From an uncultured Chloroflexota bacterium (GTDB lineage: Bacteria; Chloroflexota; Anaerolineae; Promineifilales; Promineifilaceae), in contig CALFEW010001101.1 in assembly GCA_937958365.1 (NCBI GenBank), positions 1-9,530 of the forward strand: a stretch of DNA of 9,530 nucleotides, in the 5' to 3' direction. Made by a program: the position numbers and the translations under genes. This document shows positions 1 through 5,782 of the stretch, piece after piece. Positions within the stretch are counted from its first letter, which is position 1, and each line of letters opens with the position of its first letter. Under the pieces are notes generated by a model that ran no database searches, was not told the DNA's origin, and saw nothing but the letters and a program-made list of their open reading frames with translations.

Positions 1-380
1 TTGTAATTGGGCAAATCGGCCAGACTAATGGTCGAAGTAGTGGAGGTGGGAACGGCCGTTGGCGGTACAGCCGTTGGCGGCACGGCCGTTTCTGTAAAAG
101 CCACCGTGACAGTGGGCGGCTCCGTGCTGGTGGCTGTTGGCGCAGGCGTAGCCGACAGCGGAGCAAACGACGTGGGCGTGACCGGGACGGCCGTTGCCGT
201 TGATGTTTCTGTGGGCGAAACGGCCGTGTCGGATGGCGCAGGCGTAAGCGTGGGGATGGTTACGGCCGTTTCGGTTATCGCGGCCACCGGCGGCGGGGTC
301 AGGGGGGTCGGTTGGGCCGGGGCGCAGGCGGCCAGGCAGAACAACAAGATGCAAACAACGATAAAACCAGGGTGTTTCAT
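1..380 (-). CDS. Thr/Pro-rich lipoprotein, N-terminal part (C-terminus beyond the window)
   Basis: Reading from ATG at 380, the frame stays open for 126 codons to the left edge, so the C-terminus is missing. The first 19 residues form a bacterial lipoprotein signal: a short basic start (MKHPG), a hydrophobic core, and the lipobox LAAC with Cys19 as the predicted lipidated residue. Everything visible after it is a low-complexity stalk rich in Thr, Pro, Ala, Val and Ser, with repeated ETAV and PPTAV units. No folded domain is seen before the edge, though the sequence becomes less repetitive near the end (TISLADLPNY). The start is fixed by an AGGAGG ribosome site at 395-390, nine bases upstream, and by a promoter at 404-433. 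Five copies of the octamer ACGGCCGT are read in frame here as Thr-Ala-Val. The likely role is an envelope-tethered, surface-exposed protein; function is unknown because the domain after the stalk lies outside the window. Confidence 0.85.
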   Translation of the reverse strand, partial: MKHPGFIVVCILLFCLAACAPAQPTPLTPPPVAAITETAVTIPTLTPAPSDTAVSPTETSTATAVPVTPTSFAPLSATPAPTATSTEPPTVTVAFTETAVPPTAVPPTAVPTSTTSTISLADLPNY

Positions 381-403
381 GGCACAATTCCTCCTGGCGA
401 AGA

Positions 404-433
404 ATTTTAACATCAGATCGGCCAGGATGTAAA
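404..433 (-). promoter_or_regulatory. Predicted sigma-70-type promoter for the lipoprotein gene
   Basis: On the minus strand TTTACA (433-428, five of six matches to TTGACA) is followed after 18 bases by TAAAAT (409-404, five of six matches to TATAAT). A TG one base upstream of the -10 box gives an extended -10. Transcription would start near 397, just before the AGGAGG at 395-390, giving a short leader of about 17 bases. The promoter lies directly downstream of the hairpin at 437-469, so the lipoprotein gene seems to be its own unit rather than relying on read-through from the 923-residue gene. This is a pattern match only. Confidence 0.5.
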
Positions 434-436
434 CAG

Positions 437-469
437 GCGTTCCCGGCGTCGGCGAAACGCCGGGAACGC
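437..469 (-). terminator. 13-bp perfect hairpin after the secreted-protein gene (probable terminator)
   Basis: GCGTTCCCGGCGT at 437-449 is the exact reverse complement of 457-469, with a 7-base loop. It lies 34 bases past the stop codon of the minus-strand gene at 504-3275. The stem is very GC-rich. There is no good U-run on the minus strand (only TGTTT follows), so it is either a U-poor terminator or a 3'-end stabilising structure. A further partial copy of the right arm, GCCGGGAACAC, sits at 480-490. Confidence 0.5.
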
Positions 470-503
470 TAATCTGAATGCCGGGAACACAACGCCCGCG
501 GCC

Positions 504-3275
504 TTATTCTTTGACGACAAAAGGCAGGAAAAACCACCTGGGTTCTATGGTAATGACGTGGCGGGCAGCAACCAGTCTGGTATTGTACTCGTTGGCCGCC
601 GCGACCACGACGACATGCGTTCCCGGCGTGATCCAGGCCACTGCCAGCGAGTCGCTTCGCCAGTTGGTGTGGGTGATGGGCGGCTGATTGTCTATTTGCC
701 AGATATAGGTGATGGGATACGTGGCTTGCGTGGGCGTGATGACGGCCGTAAACGTGTGATTGACGGCCGTTTGTCCGATTATTGGGCCGGTAAGGCTGAC
801 GGCCGTGACCAGTTGAGGAGTACACGGGATGGTGAAAACGGCCGTGGCCGAATGACTCACCGACTGCGCCCACACGTCATGCTCGCCAGAACCCGGATTT
901 GCCGCAGTCCAATACAAGTCAAAGGAACCATTCTGGGGAACCACCTGCTGGATAAGCTGTCCACGCCAGAAAACAGCCACGGCTTCCCCCACCGGCCAAT
1001 AAGAACCAGCCACGTGCATGTCAATCATTGGCCCGCCATTGCTGCAAGATGGGTTCAAGGTGATCTCCGGTGGTAGCAAAACGGCGGTCACGGTCAACGG
1101 CCCGCTGATGTTGTTGCTCTCGTCGGCTTCGGTGATTTGCTGCAAGGAGTCCACCATGGCATACACCGTGTGGGTGAGTGGCTGCGGCGCAAAACCGGCG
1201 TCAGCGGTGATTGTTACTACCCGCGATGCCCCGGCGGCCAGGTTGCTAACCATCTGGAAGCCACTGCTCTGGCTGAAGGGGATGCTGTTCGTCAGGACGA
1301 TGGTCGGATCAAGGAACACATCTACAAGAAACGGCGTATTCACGTTCACGTTGCCGGTGTTGCTGATGGTGGCGCGGAATGTCACCGGCGTCAGGACAGT
1401 GATCGGCGGCGTGCTGACCAGTTCCAATGGGCCAATCGTCAGGTCGGCGACGGCCGTTGCCAGCGTGATCGTATGCGTTGCTGTAACCTGATTGTGCAGG
1501 TTGGCTGCGGTGACGGTGATGGTTTTAAGGCCACCTGTAGCCCAGTTAAAACTCACCTGGCTGGATGCGCCGCCCACATAAATAACCGGCTGCTTTTCTG
1601 TGGCCTGCCAGGTATAGATGATGGGGACGGTGGCTGTCACAGGGGTGATGGTAGCTGTAAACGCATAACTTTGCGCAGATATACCATCGGTCGGACCCGT
1701 AACGGCAATGACATCAAGTGGAGTCTCGGTAATGGAAGCGTTGACCTGCCAGCCATACGTGTCATCCTGGCCACCCTTGTAACGGGCGATCAACCGGCCG
1801 CCGTTGAAAGGGGTGCAGACGTACTGGTTGCCGGGGTCGGCGGCGCAGGCTTCGGCGTCGTAGGTAGGGATAGTGATCTTGTAGGCCGGGCGCGTCCACG
1901 TATTTTGGCAACTGCCAATGCGGCAACGGCCGTTCGTCGGATACGTCACCGGGTCATGGTCGGGATCATTGGTTGGGTTGCTGCTGGCCGAAAACACCAT
2001 GCTCCAATCACTCGCCGCCACCGAATCCAGGAAAAAGGTGATGGGCGGGTAGGCCCCAGAGTCAGAATCGAACAGGCGCACAAACACTTCTTCCCCGGCA
2101 AATTCCGGGCCAAGATAAGTTAGCGGATGGTCAATGTAGCTGGAACCGTAGTTGCTGTTCGCTGGCAAATTGTTGACGGCCAGCACCTCTACTCCGGCGG
2201 CGCTGTGGCTGCCCGGATTGTTGATAACCTGGACGTTGCGTGTGTTGACGTTGCTGGAGATGGTATTGATGTAATCGGGCGGTCCGGCCCAAACCATAAA
2301 GCCATTTTCCGAAGAGCCGGTAAACGTCCTGACGCCCAGGTCAACAAAACGGTCGCCGGTGAGTGGGTCGGTAACGATGTCCACCAGGTCTTCGCTGAGG
2401 CTAAGCTCAAAACTGCCAAAATCGTCCGGGTAGGCGTTTGGGCCGCTGGTGGGCGCATCGGCCGGTTGATCAAAACTCATGGGCGCGCCGGGGGATACCC
2501 AGTGCAGGTCGGTCAGGTGGCTGCCATCGTCGCGCACGCCATCACCAACCTGGCCGGTGTAACGCGCCAGCGCGATGGGCACAATGGAGCCATCGGCCAT
2601 TTCCCTGTTGTAGGACAATTCATAGGCAGTCTGGGTGTTATAGGCGGCATTATAAGCGCTGCCCGCATCACAGGATGGTCTTGGACGGCGGTTTTCATCA
2701 ATACGGCCGTACCACCACGGATTCACCTGGTCCAGCGGCAGACCAAGCAGTTCGTCTTCCTGAGTATCAATCAGGCACGGGTTTTGCCTCGTCACGTAGG
2801 AACCTTGCGAGCAAAAGCCCGTGGTAACGGCCGGACGCCCAGAATTAATCCACGCCTGTGTATGCGAAATGTTGGCTGTAAAGGTCGTGTTGCCATTGTA
2901 ATTGTTGGGTTGGTTCATCGAGTCCGGGTCGAAGAGTTCCACGCGGAGAATGTCATGGGGATAATCGGCGGGGATGCGAATGCGGAACTGGTAAGTATAC
3001 AGGCCAACGTACAGGGCGCTTTCTTCCAGCGGCAGCCAGTTGGGCAAATCGGGGGAAAAGGGATCGCCGTTGGCGCTGCAAATGCCCGGTCCAAACACGG
3101 ACAGGTTACTCACGTTCAGCACGCCCTCGGCGTTTCTGTTGACATAAATGAGAGTCTCGCCGGAAAGTACATCCAGAGGGGCGGCGGATTGGCCGGTAAC
3201 GGCCGTAATCCCCCACACAAACGGCAGCGCCGCCAACACCAACACCAGGAACAAAAACAAAATTCGCCGGGTCAT
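504..3275 (-). CDS. Large secreted multidomain protein with PKD-like and CARDB-like modules
   Basis: The 923-residue product has an N-terminal signal sequence (about residues 1-30: MTRR, then a long hydrophobic run) and no other membrane segment. Residues about 40-515 form a large region I cannot assign. It is rich in Asn, Asp, Tyr and Gly, contains Cys residues that could pair outside the cell, and has acidic loops such as LFDPDS and LFDSDSG that could bind calcium. After it come a PKD/Ig-like repeat (about 521-605, with IIYTWQATE and LKTITVTAANLHNQ), a CARDB-like adhesion module (about 609-728, with VADLTIGP, NTGNVNV and EADESNN), an Ig-like segment (about 735-818) and a second PKD-like repeat (about 821-911, matching the first). 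The protein ends in FFLPFVVKE. PKD and CARDB modules are usual in extracellular adhesins and enzymes; no catalytic domain is recognised. The start is supported by AGGAGG at 3290-3285, nine bases upstream. Likely an exported cell-surface or matrix protein. Confidence 0.85.
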   Translation of the reverse strand: MTRRILFLFLVLVLAALPFVWGITAVTGQSAAPLDVLSGETLIYVNRNAEGVLNVSNLSVFGPGICSANGDPFSPDLPNWLPLEESALYVGLYTYQFRIRIPADYPHDILRVELFDPDSMNQPNNYNGNTTFTANISHTQAWINSGRPAVTTGFCSQGSYVTRQNPCLIDTQEDELLGLPLDQVNPWWYGRIDENRRPRPSCDAGSAYNAAYNTQTAYELSYNREMADGSIVPIALARYTGQVGDGVRDDGSHLTDLHWVSPGAPMSFDQPADAPTSGPNAYPDDFGSFELSLSEDLVDIVTDPLTGDRFVDLGVRTFTGSSENGFMVWAGPPDYINTISSNVNTRNVQVINNPGSHSAAGVEVLAVNNLPANSNYGSSYIDHPLTYLGPEFAGEEVFVRLFDSDSGAYPPITFFLDSVAASDWSMVFSASSNPTNDPDHDPVTYPTNGRCRIGSCQNTWTRPAYKITIPTYDAEACAADPGNQYVCTPFNGGRLIARYKGGQDDTYGWQVNASITETPLDVIAVTGPTDGISAQSYAFTATITPVTATVPIIYTWQATEKQPVIYVGGASSQVSFNWATGGLKTITVTAANLHNQVTATHTITLATAVADLTIGPLELVSTPPITVLTPVTFRATISNTGNVNVNTPFLVDVFLDPTIVLTNSIPFSQSSGFQMVSNLAAGASRVVTITADAGFAPQPLTHTVYAMVDSLQQITEADESNNISGPLTVTAVLLPPEITLNPSCSNGGPMIDMHVAGSYWPVGEAVAVFWRGQLIQQVVPQNGSFDLYWTAANPGSGEHDVWAQSVSHSATAVFTIPCTPQLVTAVSLTGPIIGQTAVNHTFTAVITPTQATYPITYIWQIDNQPPITHTNWRSDSLAVAWITPGTHVVVVAAANEYNTRLVAARHVITIEPRWFFLPFVVKE

Positions 3276-3337
3276 GGAAAAGCTCCTCCTTTACAAAACT
3301 GGTAAACCACGCAAACCCTACCGCAACATGCTACGGT

Positions 3338-3346
3338 ATGATAACA
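3338..3346 (-). promoter_or_regulatory. Possible extended -10 promoter for the secreted-protein gene
   Basis: On the minus strand TGT TATCAT (3346-3338) matches an extended -10 element. It is preceded upstream by an A-run of eight (3361-3354), which could help as an UP-like or bent element. There is no convincing -35 box at the normal distance. It would give a leader of about 55-60 bases before ATG at 3275. The evidence is weak. Confidence 0.25.
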
Positions 3347-3433
3347 GAATATCTTTTTTTTGCGCCAGACAATGGTCGTTTGGGTGTTGATTGCGCGCCG
3401 ATTGGTTGACGCCAGCCCAGGCCTGGACGGCGC

Positions 3434-3462
3434 TTGTCAGCACGGCCGTTCCGCTTTACAAT
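3434..3462 (+). promoter_or_regulatory. Near-consensus promoter placed for a leaderless transcript
   Basis: TTGTCA (3434-3439) and TACAAT (3457-3462) are each one mismatch from the sigma-70 consensus boxes and are separated by the ideal 17 bases. The first base of the ATG at 3472 is ten bases past the end of the -10 box, so transcription should begin at or within a few bases of the start codon. No Shine-Dalgarno sequence precedes that ATG, which agrees with leaderless initiation. One copy of the octamer ACGGCCGT (3442-3449) occupies the spacer between the two boxes. Confidence 0.55.
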
Positions 3463-3471
3463 CCACTCGTC

Positions 3472-4701
3472 ATGAACCAATCACAAGTAGACGTCGTCCA
3501 GTTGCAAAAGCGCGATCCGGCCGCGTGGACCGCCCTGTTGCGCATGGATTTGGAAGATGATGGGGTACAGGTAACGGCCGTTACCGCCGAACCTATCCGC
3601 ATCTCCGCCAAAGGTCACTACCGGCGCCATGTCAGCCGCTACATCCTCACCCTGGATGGCTACGCCGATCCCATCACCCTCATCGGCAAACTCACCAACC
3701 GTGAAGAAACCATTTTCTATCAGGAAATGAGCGCCCACCTGCCCGATCTGCCGCCGCGCTGTCTCTACACCCACCTCACCGACGACCACGGTTGGATCGT
3801 GCTAGAAGACGCCCCCGACGATTACCCCGCCGCCACCTGGACGCCCAACGACACCGAAGCCCTCGTCGAACAGATGGCCAGCCTGCACGCCTTCTTCTGG
3901 CAGCGCGACGACGATTTGCGCCAGCTAGGGCTGCCCCACTTCATCGAAGGCAAAGAATACACCTGGGAAGAACTGCGGCGCGATCAGGCCATCTATTTTG
4001 AACAAGGGCCAGCGGCCGTTCTCTCACAGCACGCCATCCACAACGCCGGCCGCCTGGCCCCCACCCTGCTCTCGGCCGCCAACGGCCTCACCGTCATTCG
4101 CAACCTGGGCGGCTGGCCCGGCATTCTCAGCGAAAGCCACATCGAAGCGGCCATCAGCCTGCTCGACGACCCGGTTCCCATGTTAGAACCGCTCAAACGA
4201 CTGCCCGCCACCCTCTTCCACGGCAACCCCCACGCCCACCACTGGCACCTATCCCTCCTCGGCGATTTTCGCCTGCTCGATTGGCACGAACTACGGATCG
4301 GGCCGGGCCTGCTCGATCTGGTCAGCTTCATGGAGCAGTTCGACCTGCTATACGAAAGCGACAATCGCTCGCAAATCCTCATCCGCTCTGAACGAAACGT
4401 CACCGACGAAACCATGATTGACAGCTATTTGCTCACCATGTCGGCGCGTCTGGGCGGGGATTTTGACGCGCGGGCCATGCGCATGGCAATCCCCGCCGCC
4501 CGCTGTTTGCACGTACTCTCCAGTTGGATGCCCCACTTTGCCGGCTGGTTCTCCGACATGCCCAACAAATACACCTGGCAAAAAGTCAACCGCATGAGCG
4601 ATGAACAATTGGCCGGTACAGTTTTCCATTCGATTATTTACTTTCGCCCTTACCTGTCCGGCGTTTTTGACCGCTTCTTGCAAGCCTATAAAACGCTTTA
4701 G
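3472..4701 (+). CDS. APH/CHK-like phosphotransferase-fold protein with altered catalytic loop
   Basis: The 409-residue product resembles the aminoglycoside/choline/ecdysteroid phosphotransferase superfamily. An N-lobe region (about 40-110) contains a candidate ATP-binding lysine (LIGK, Lys73) followed by an acidic helix. The C-lobe has the signature order: LFHGN (249-252 region), then RLLDWHE with Asp270, the usual metal-binding Asp, then GPGLLDLVSF with Asp282. In active members the catalytic loop reads HGDxxxxN. Here it reads HGNPHAHH, so the catalytic Asp is Asn252 and the metal-binding Asn is His257. That suggests lost or altered kinase activity. I chose ATG at 3472 over an upstream in-frame TTG at 3391 because a promoter lies between them and ends just before the ATG. 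Substrate is unknown. It is the first of three plus-strand genes, but the 101-base gap to the next holds a terminator-like structure, so it may be transcribed alone. Confidence 0.8.
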   Translation: MNQSQVDVVQLQKRDPAAWTALLRMDLEDDGVQVTAVTAEPIRISAKGHYRRHVSRYILTLDGYADPITLIGKLTNREETIFYQEMSAHLPDLPPRCLYTHLTDDHGWIVLEDAPDDYPAATWTPNDTEALVEQMASLHAFFWQRDDDLRQLGLPHFIEGKEYTWEELRRDQAIYFEQGPAAVLSQHAIHNAGRLAPTLLSAANGLTVIRNLGGWPGILSESHIEAAISLLDDPVPMLEPLKRLPATLFHGNPHAHHWHLSLLGDFRLLDWHELRIGPGLLDLVSFMEQFDLLYESDNRSQILIRSERNVTDETMIDSYLLTMSARLGGDFDARAMRMAIPAARCLHVLSSWMPHFAGWFSDMPNKYTWQKVNRMSDEQLAGTVFHSIIYFRPYLSGVFDRFLQAYKTL

Positions 4702-4712
4702 CCCAAAATCCG

Positions 4713-4783
4713 TATAGCTCCCCAGACATAAACTCTGACGCAGGTATTTTTGCCTGCGAATCCGGCAAAAAGCCGGAGCTATA
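4713..4783 (+). terminator. Nested inverted-repeat structure with U-run, between kinase-like and DUF456 genes
   Basis: TATAGCTCC at 4713-4721 pairs perfectly with GGAGCTATA at 4775-4783, which is followed at once by TTTTT (4784-4788). Inside the 53-base loop are two smaller hairpins: CGCAGG/CCTGCG (4739-4744 with 4753-4758) and CCGGC/GCCGG around AAAAA (4762-4766 with 4772-4776). The second competes with the outer stem for bases 4775-4776. It could terminate the kinase-like mRNA. The U-run ends one base before the AGGAG ribosome site (4790-4794) of the next gene, so it could also work as a leader or attenuator, or be a mobile intergenic repeat. Confidence 0.45.
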
Positions 4784-4802
4784 TTTTTCAGGAGTATCTA
4801 AC

Positions 4803-5306
4803 TTGTCATTACTCGTTGATTCACTGTTTTTCGGGCTTATCATGCTGTTGATGATTGGCGGGTTGATTGGCGTCATCATCCCCATTTTGCCGGGCGTCTT
4901 TATGATCTGGCTGGGCGTCGCCGTCTACGCCTGGCGTGACAACTTCGAGACGCTCAGCGTCGCCACGTTTATCTTCATCTCGCTCCTCGTCATCTTCGTC
5001 GGTCTGGCCGACATCTGGCTGCCCATTTTCGGGGCGCGCAAAGGCGGCGCAGCCAAGCGCACTATCCTCACCGGTCTTCTCGGAGCTATCCTGGGTTCTT
5101 TCCTGATCCCAATCCCCATTTTTGGCACGATCATCGGCTATGCGTTGGGCGTGCTGCTGGGCGAATACCACAAACGGCGCGATTGGGACGCTGCCTGGCG
5201 CGCCAGCAAGGGCGGATTGGCCGGTTGGGGCATCGCCACCATCATTCAACTTGCCGGTGGCGTGCTGGTTATTATCATCTTCGCCTGGGCAGTATTGGTT
5301 GGTTAG
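4803..5306 (+). CDS. DUF456-family integral membrane protein
   Basis: The 167-residue hydrophobic protein matches the DUF456 pattern (PF04306). It has a first hydrophobic segment with GLIGVIIPILPG (residues 20-31), a short loop with Trp44-Arg45-Asp46, a second helix (about 52-74), a basic Gly/Ala loop GARKGGAAKR (77-86), then a Gly/Pro/Ile-rich double segment (about 88-120) ending in GEYHKRRDW, and a last helix (about 138-164). Biochemical function of this family is not established. Start is TTG at 4803, preferred over the internal ATG at 4842 because AGGAG (4790-4794) sits eight bases before it and because it includes the first membrane segment. The stop codon lies within a TTGG tandem tract that forms a hairpin, so the last codons (LVG) come from that tract. 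Confidence 0.8.
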   Translation: MSLLVDSLFFGLIMLLMIGGLIGVIIPILPGVFMIWLGVAVYAWRDNFETLSVATFIFISLLVIFVGLADIWLPIFGARKGGAAKRTILTGLLGAILGSFLIPIPIFGTIIGYALGVLLGEYHKRRDWDAAWRASKGGLAGWGIATIIQLAGGVLVIIIFAWAVLVG

Positions 5307-5336
5307 TTGGTTGGTTGGTTGGTTGGCTAACCAACC
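5295..5336 (+). repeat. TTGG tetranucleotide tract forming a 10-bp hairpin over the DUF456 stop codon
   Basis: Tandem TTGG units run from 5295 to 5326, broken once by TTAG, which supplies the TAG stop at 5304-5306. The segment GGTTGGTTAG at 5297-5306 is the exact reverse complement of CTAACCAACC at 5327-5336, leaving a 20-base loop of five TTGG units. It may act as a weak terminator or 3' structure, although no U-run follows. Gain or loss of one 4-base unit upstream of the stop would shift the frame at the C-terminus. Confidence 0.6.
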
Positions 5337-5354
5337 CGACCTACTTCTTCATCT

Positions 5355-5711
5355 ATGAACACAGACTTCTTACAAACGATTGGACTTTATCTGGCAGGCA
5401 TTGCCGGCTGCACTCTGACGCTGGCGATACTCTTGCTGGTGTACATCGGGCTGGTGGTGCGCCGCATTGACGTGCCGCCCGACGCCGATTTTACGGAGAC
5501 GCTGCGCCACACACCCTTTGTGGTGGTGGTTATGCTGGATTTGCTGGACTTCAGTCTGGACTTTTTGTCTGCCCCATTTGCCTGGATTATTTTGGACCGA
5601 CTGGGGTTGAAGGCGCTGCGCGGTTTTGCCGCCGTGGAAGGGCTGCTGCCATTTACGCAGATCATTCCGACGATGACTTTGTTCTGGTTGGGGGCGCGAT
5701 TTTTACGCTGA
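5355..5711 (+). CDS. Small membrane protein of unknown function
   Basis: The 118-residue product is not a family I recognise. It has a hydrophobic N-terminal segment (about residues 9-35), a short polar stretch RRIDVPPDADFTETLRHT that ends near residue 53, a second hydrophobic run (about 54-80, with VVVVMLDLLDF and LSAPFAWIILD), and a C-terminal amphipathic or third segment (about 92-116, with LLPFTQIIPTMTLFWLG). Start is ATG at 5355, 48 bases after the DUF456 stop. No clear Shine-Dalgarno sequence precedes it, so the start is less certain than the frame. The frame is supported by its coherent membrane pattern and its fit between the flanking genes. It may be co-transcribed with the DUF456 gene by read-through of the TTGG hairpin; both would act in the cytoplasmic membrane. 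Confidence 0.7.
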   Translation: MNTDFLQTIGLYLAGIAGCTLTLAILLLVYIGLVVRRIDVPPDADFTETLRHTPFVVVVMLDLLDFSLDFLSAPFAWIILDRLGLKALRGFAAVEGLLPFTQIIPTMTLFWLGARFLR

Positions 5712-5721
5712 ACAAACATGG

Positions 5722-5754
5722 AGATTGGACCAATCTCCAGGATTGGTCCAATCT
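5722..5754. terminator. 14-bp hairpin between convergent genes (bidirectional terminator candidate)
   Basis: AGATTGGACCAATC at 5722-5735 is the exact reverse complement of 5741-5754, with a 5-base loop TCCAG. Each arm is itself nearly palindromic (GATTGG, one base, CCAATC), so alternative folds and cruciforms are possible. It lies 10 bases after the stop of the plus-strand gene and 28 bases after the stop of the minus-strand peptidase gene, the expected place for a shared terminator. U-runs on both sides are poor. Confidence 0.55.
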
Positions 5755-5782
5755 AAACAGGTTGCGAACGGCCGTTTCTCCG

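Noticed and set aside
51..270. Clustered AACGGCCGTT sites as a protein-binding operator array
   Set aside because: They lie inside a coding stalk, are irregularly spaced (30, 105, 33 and 42 bases), and the same word occurs throughout the window, so a genome-wide word is the simpler reading.
1137..3305. Two long plus-strand open frames (1137-2123 and 2127-3305) opposite the secreted-protein gene
   Set aside because: They mirror codon bias of the minus-strand gene. Their translations are Arg/Gly/His-rich with no domain or start signal, while the minus strand encodes a signal peptide, CARDB-like and PKD-like modules.
3391..3471. Upstream TTG start for the kinase-like gene
   Set aside because: There is no ribosome site, and the extension overlaps a near-consensus promoter that would start transcription at the later ATG.
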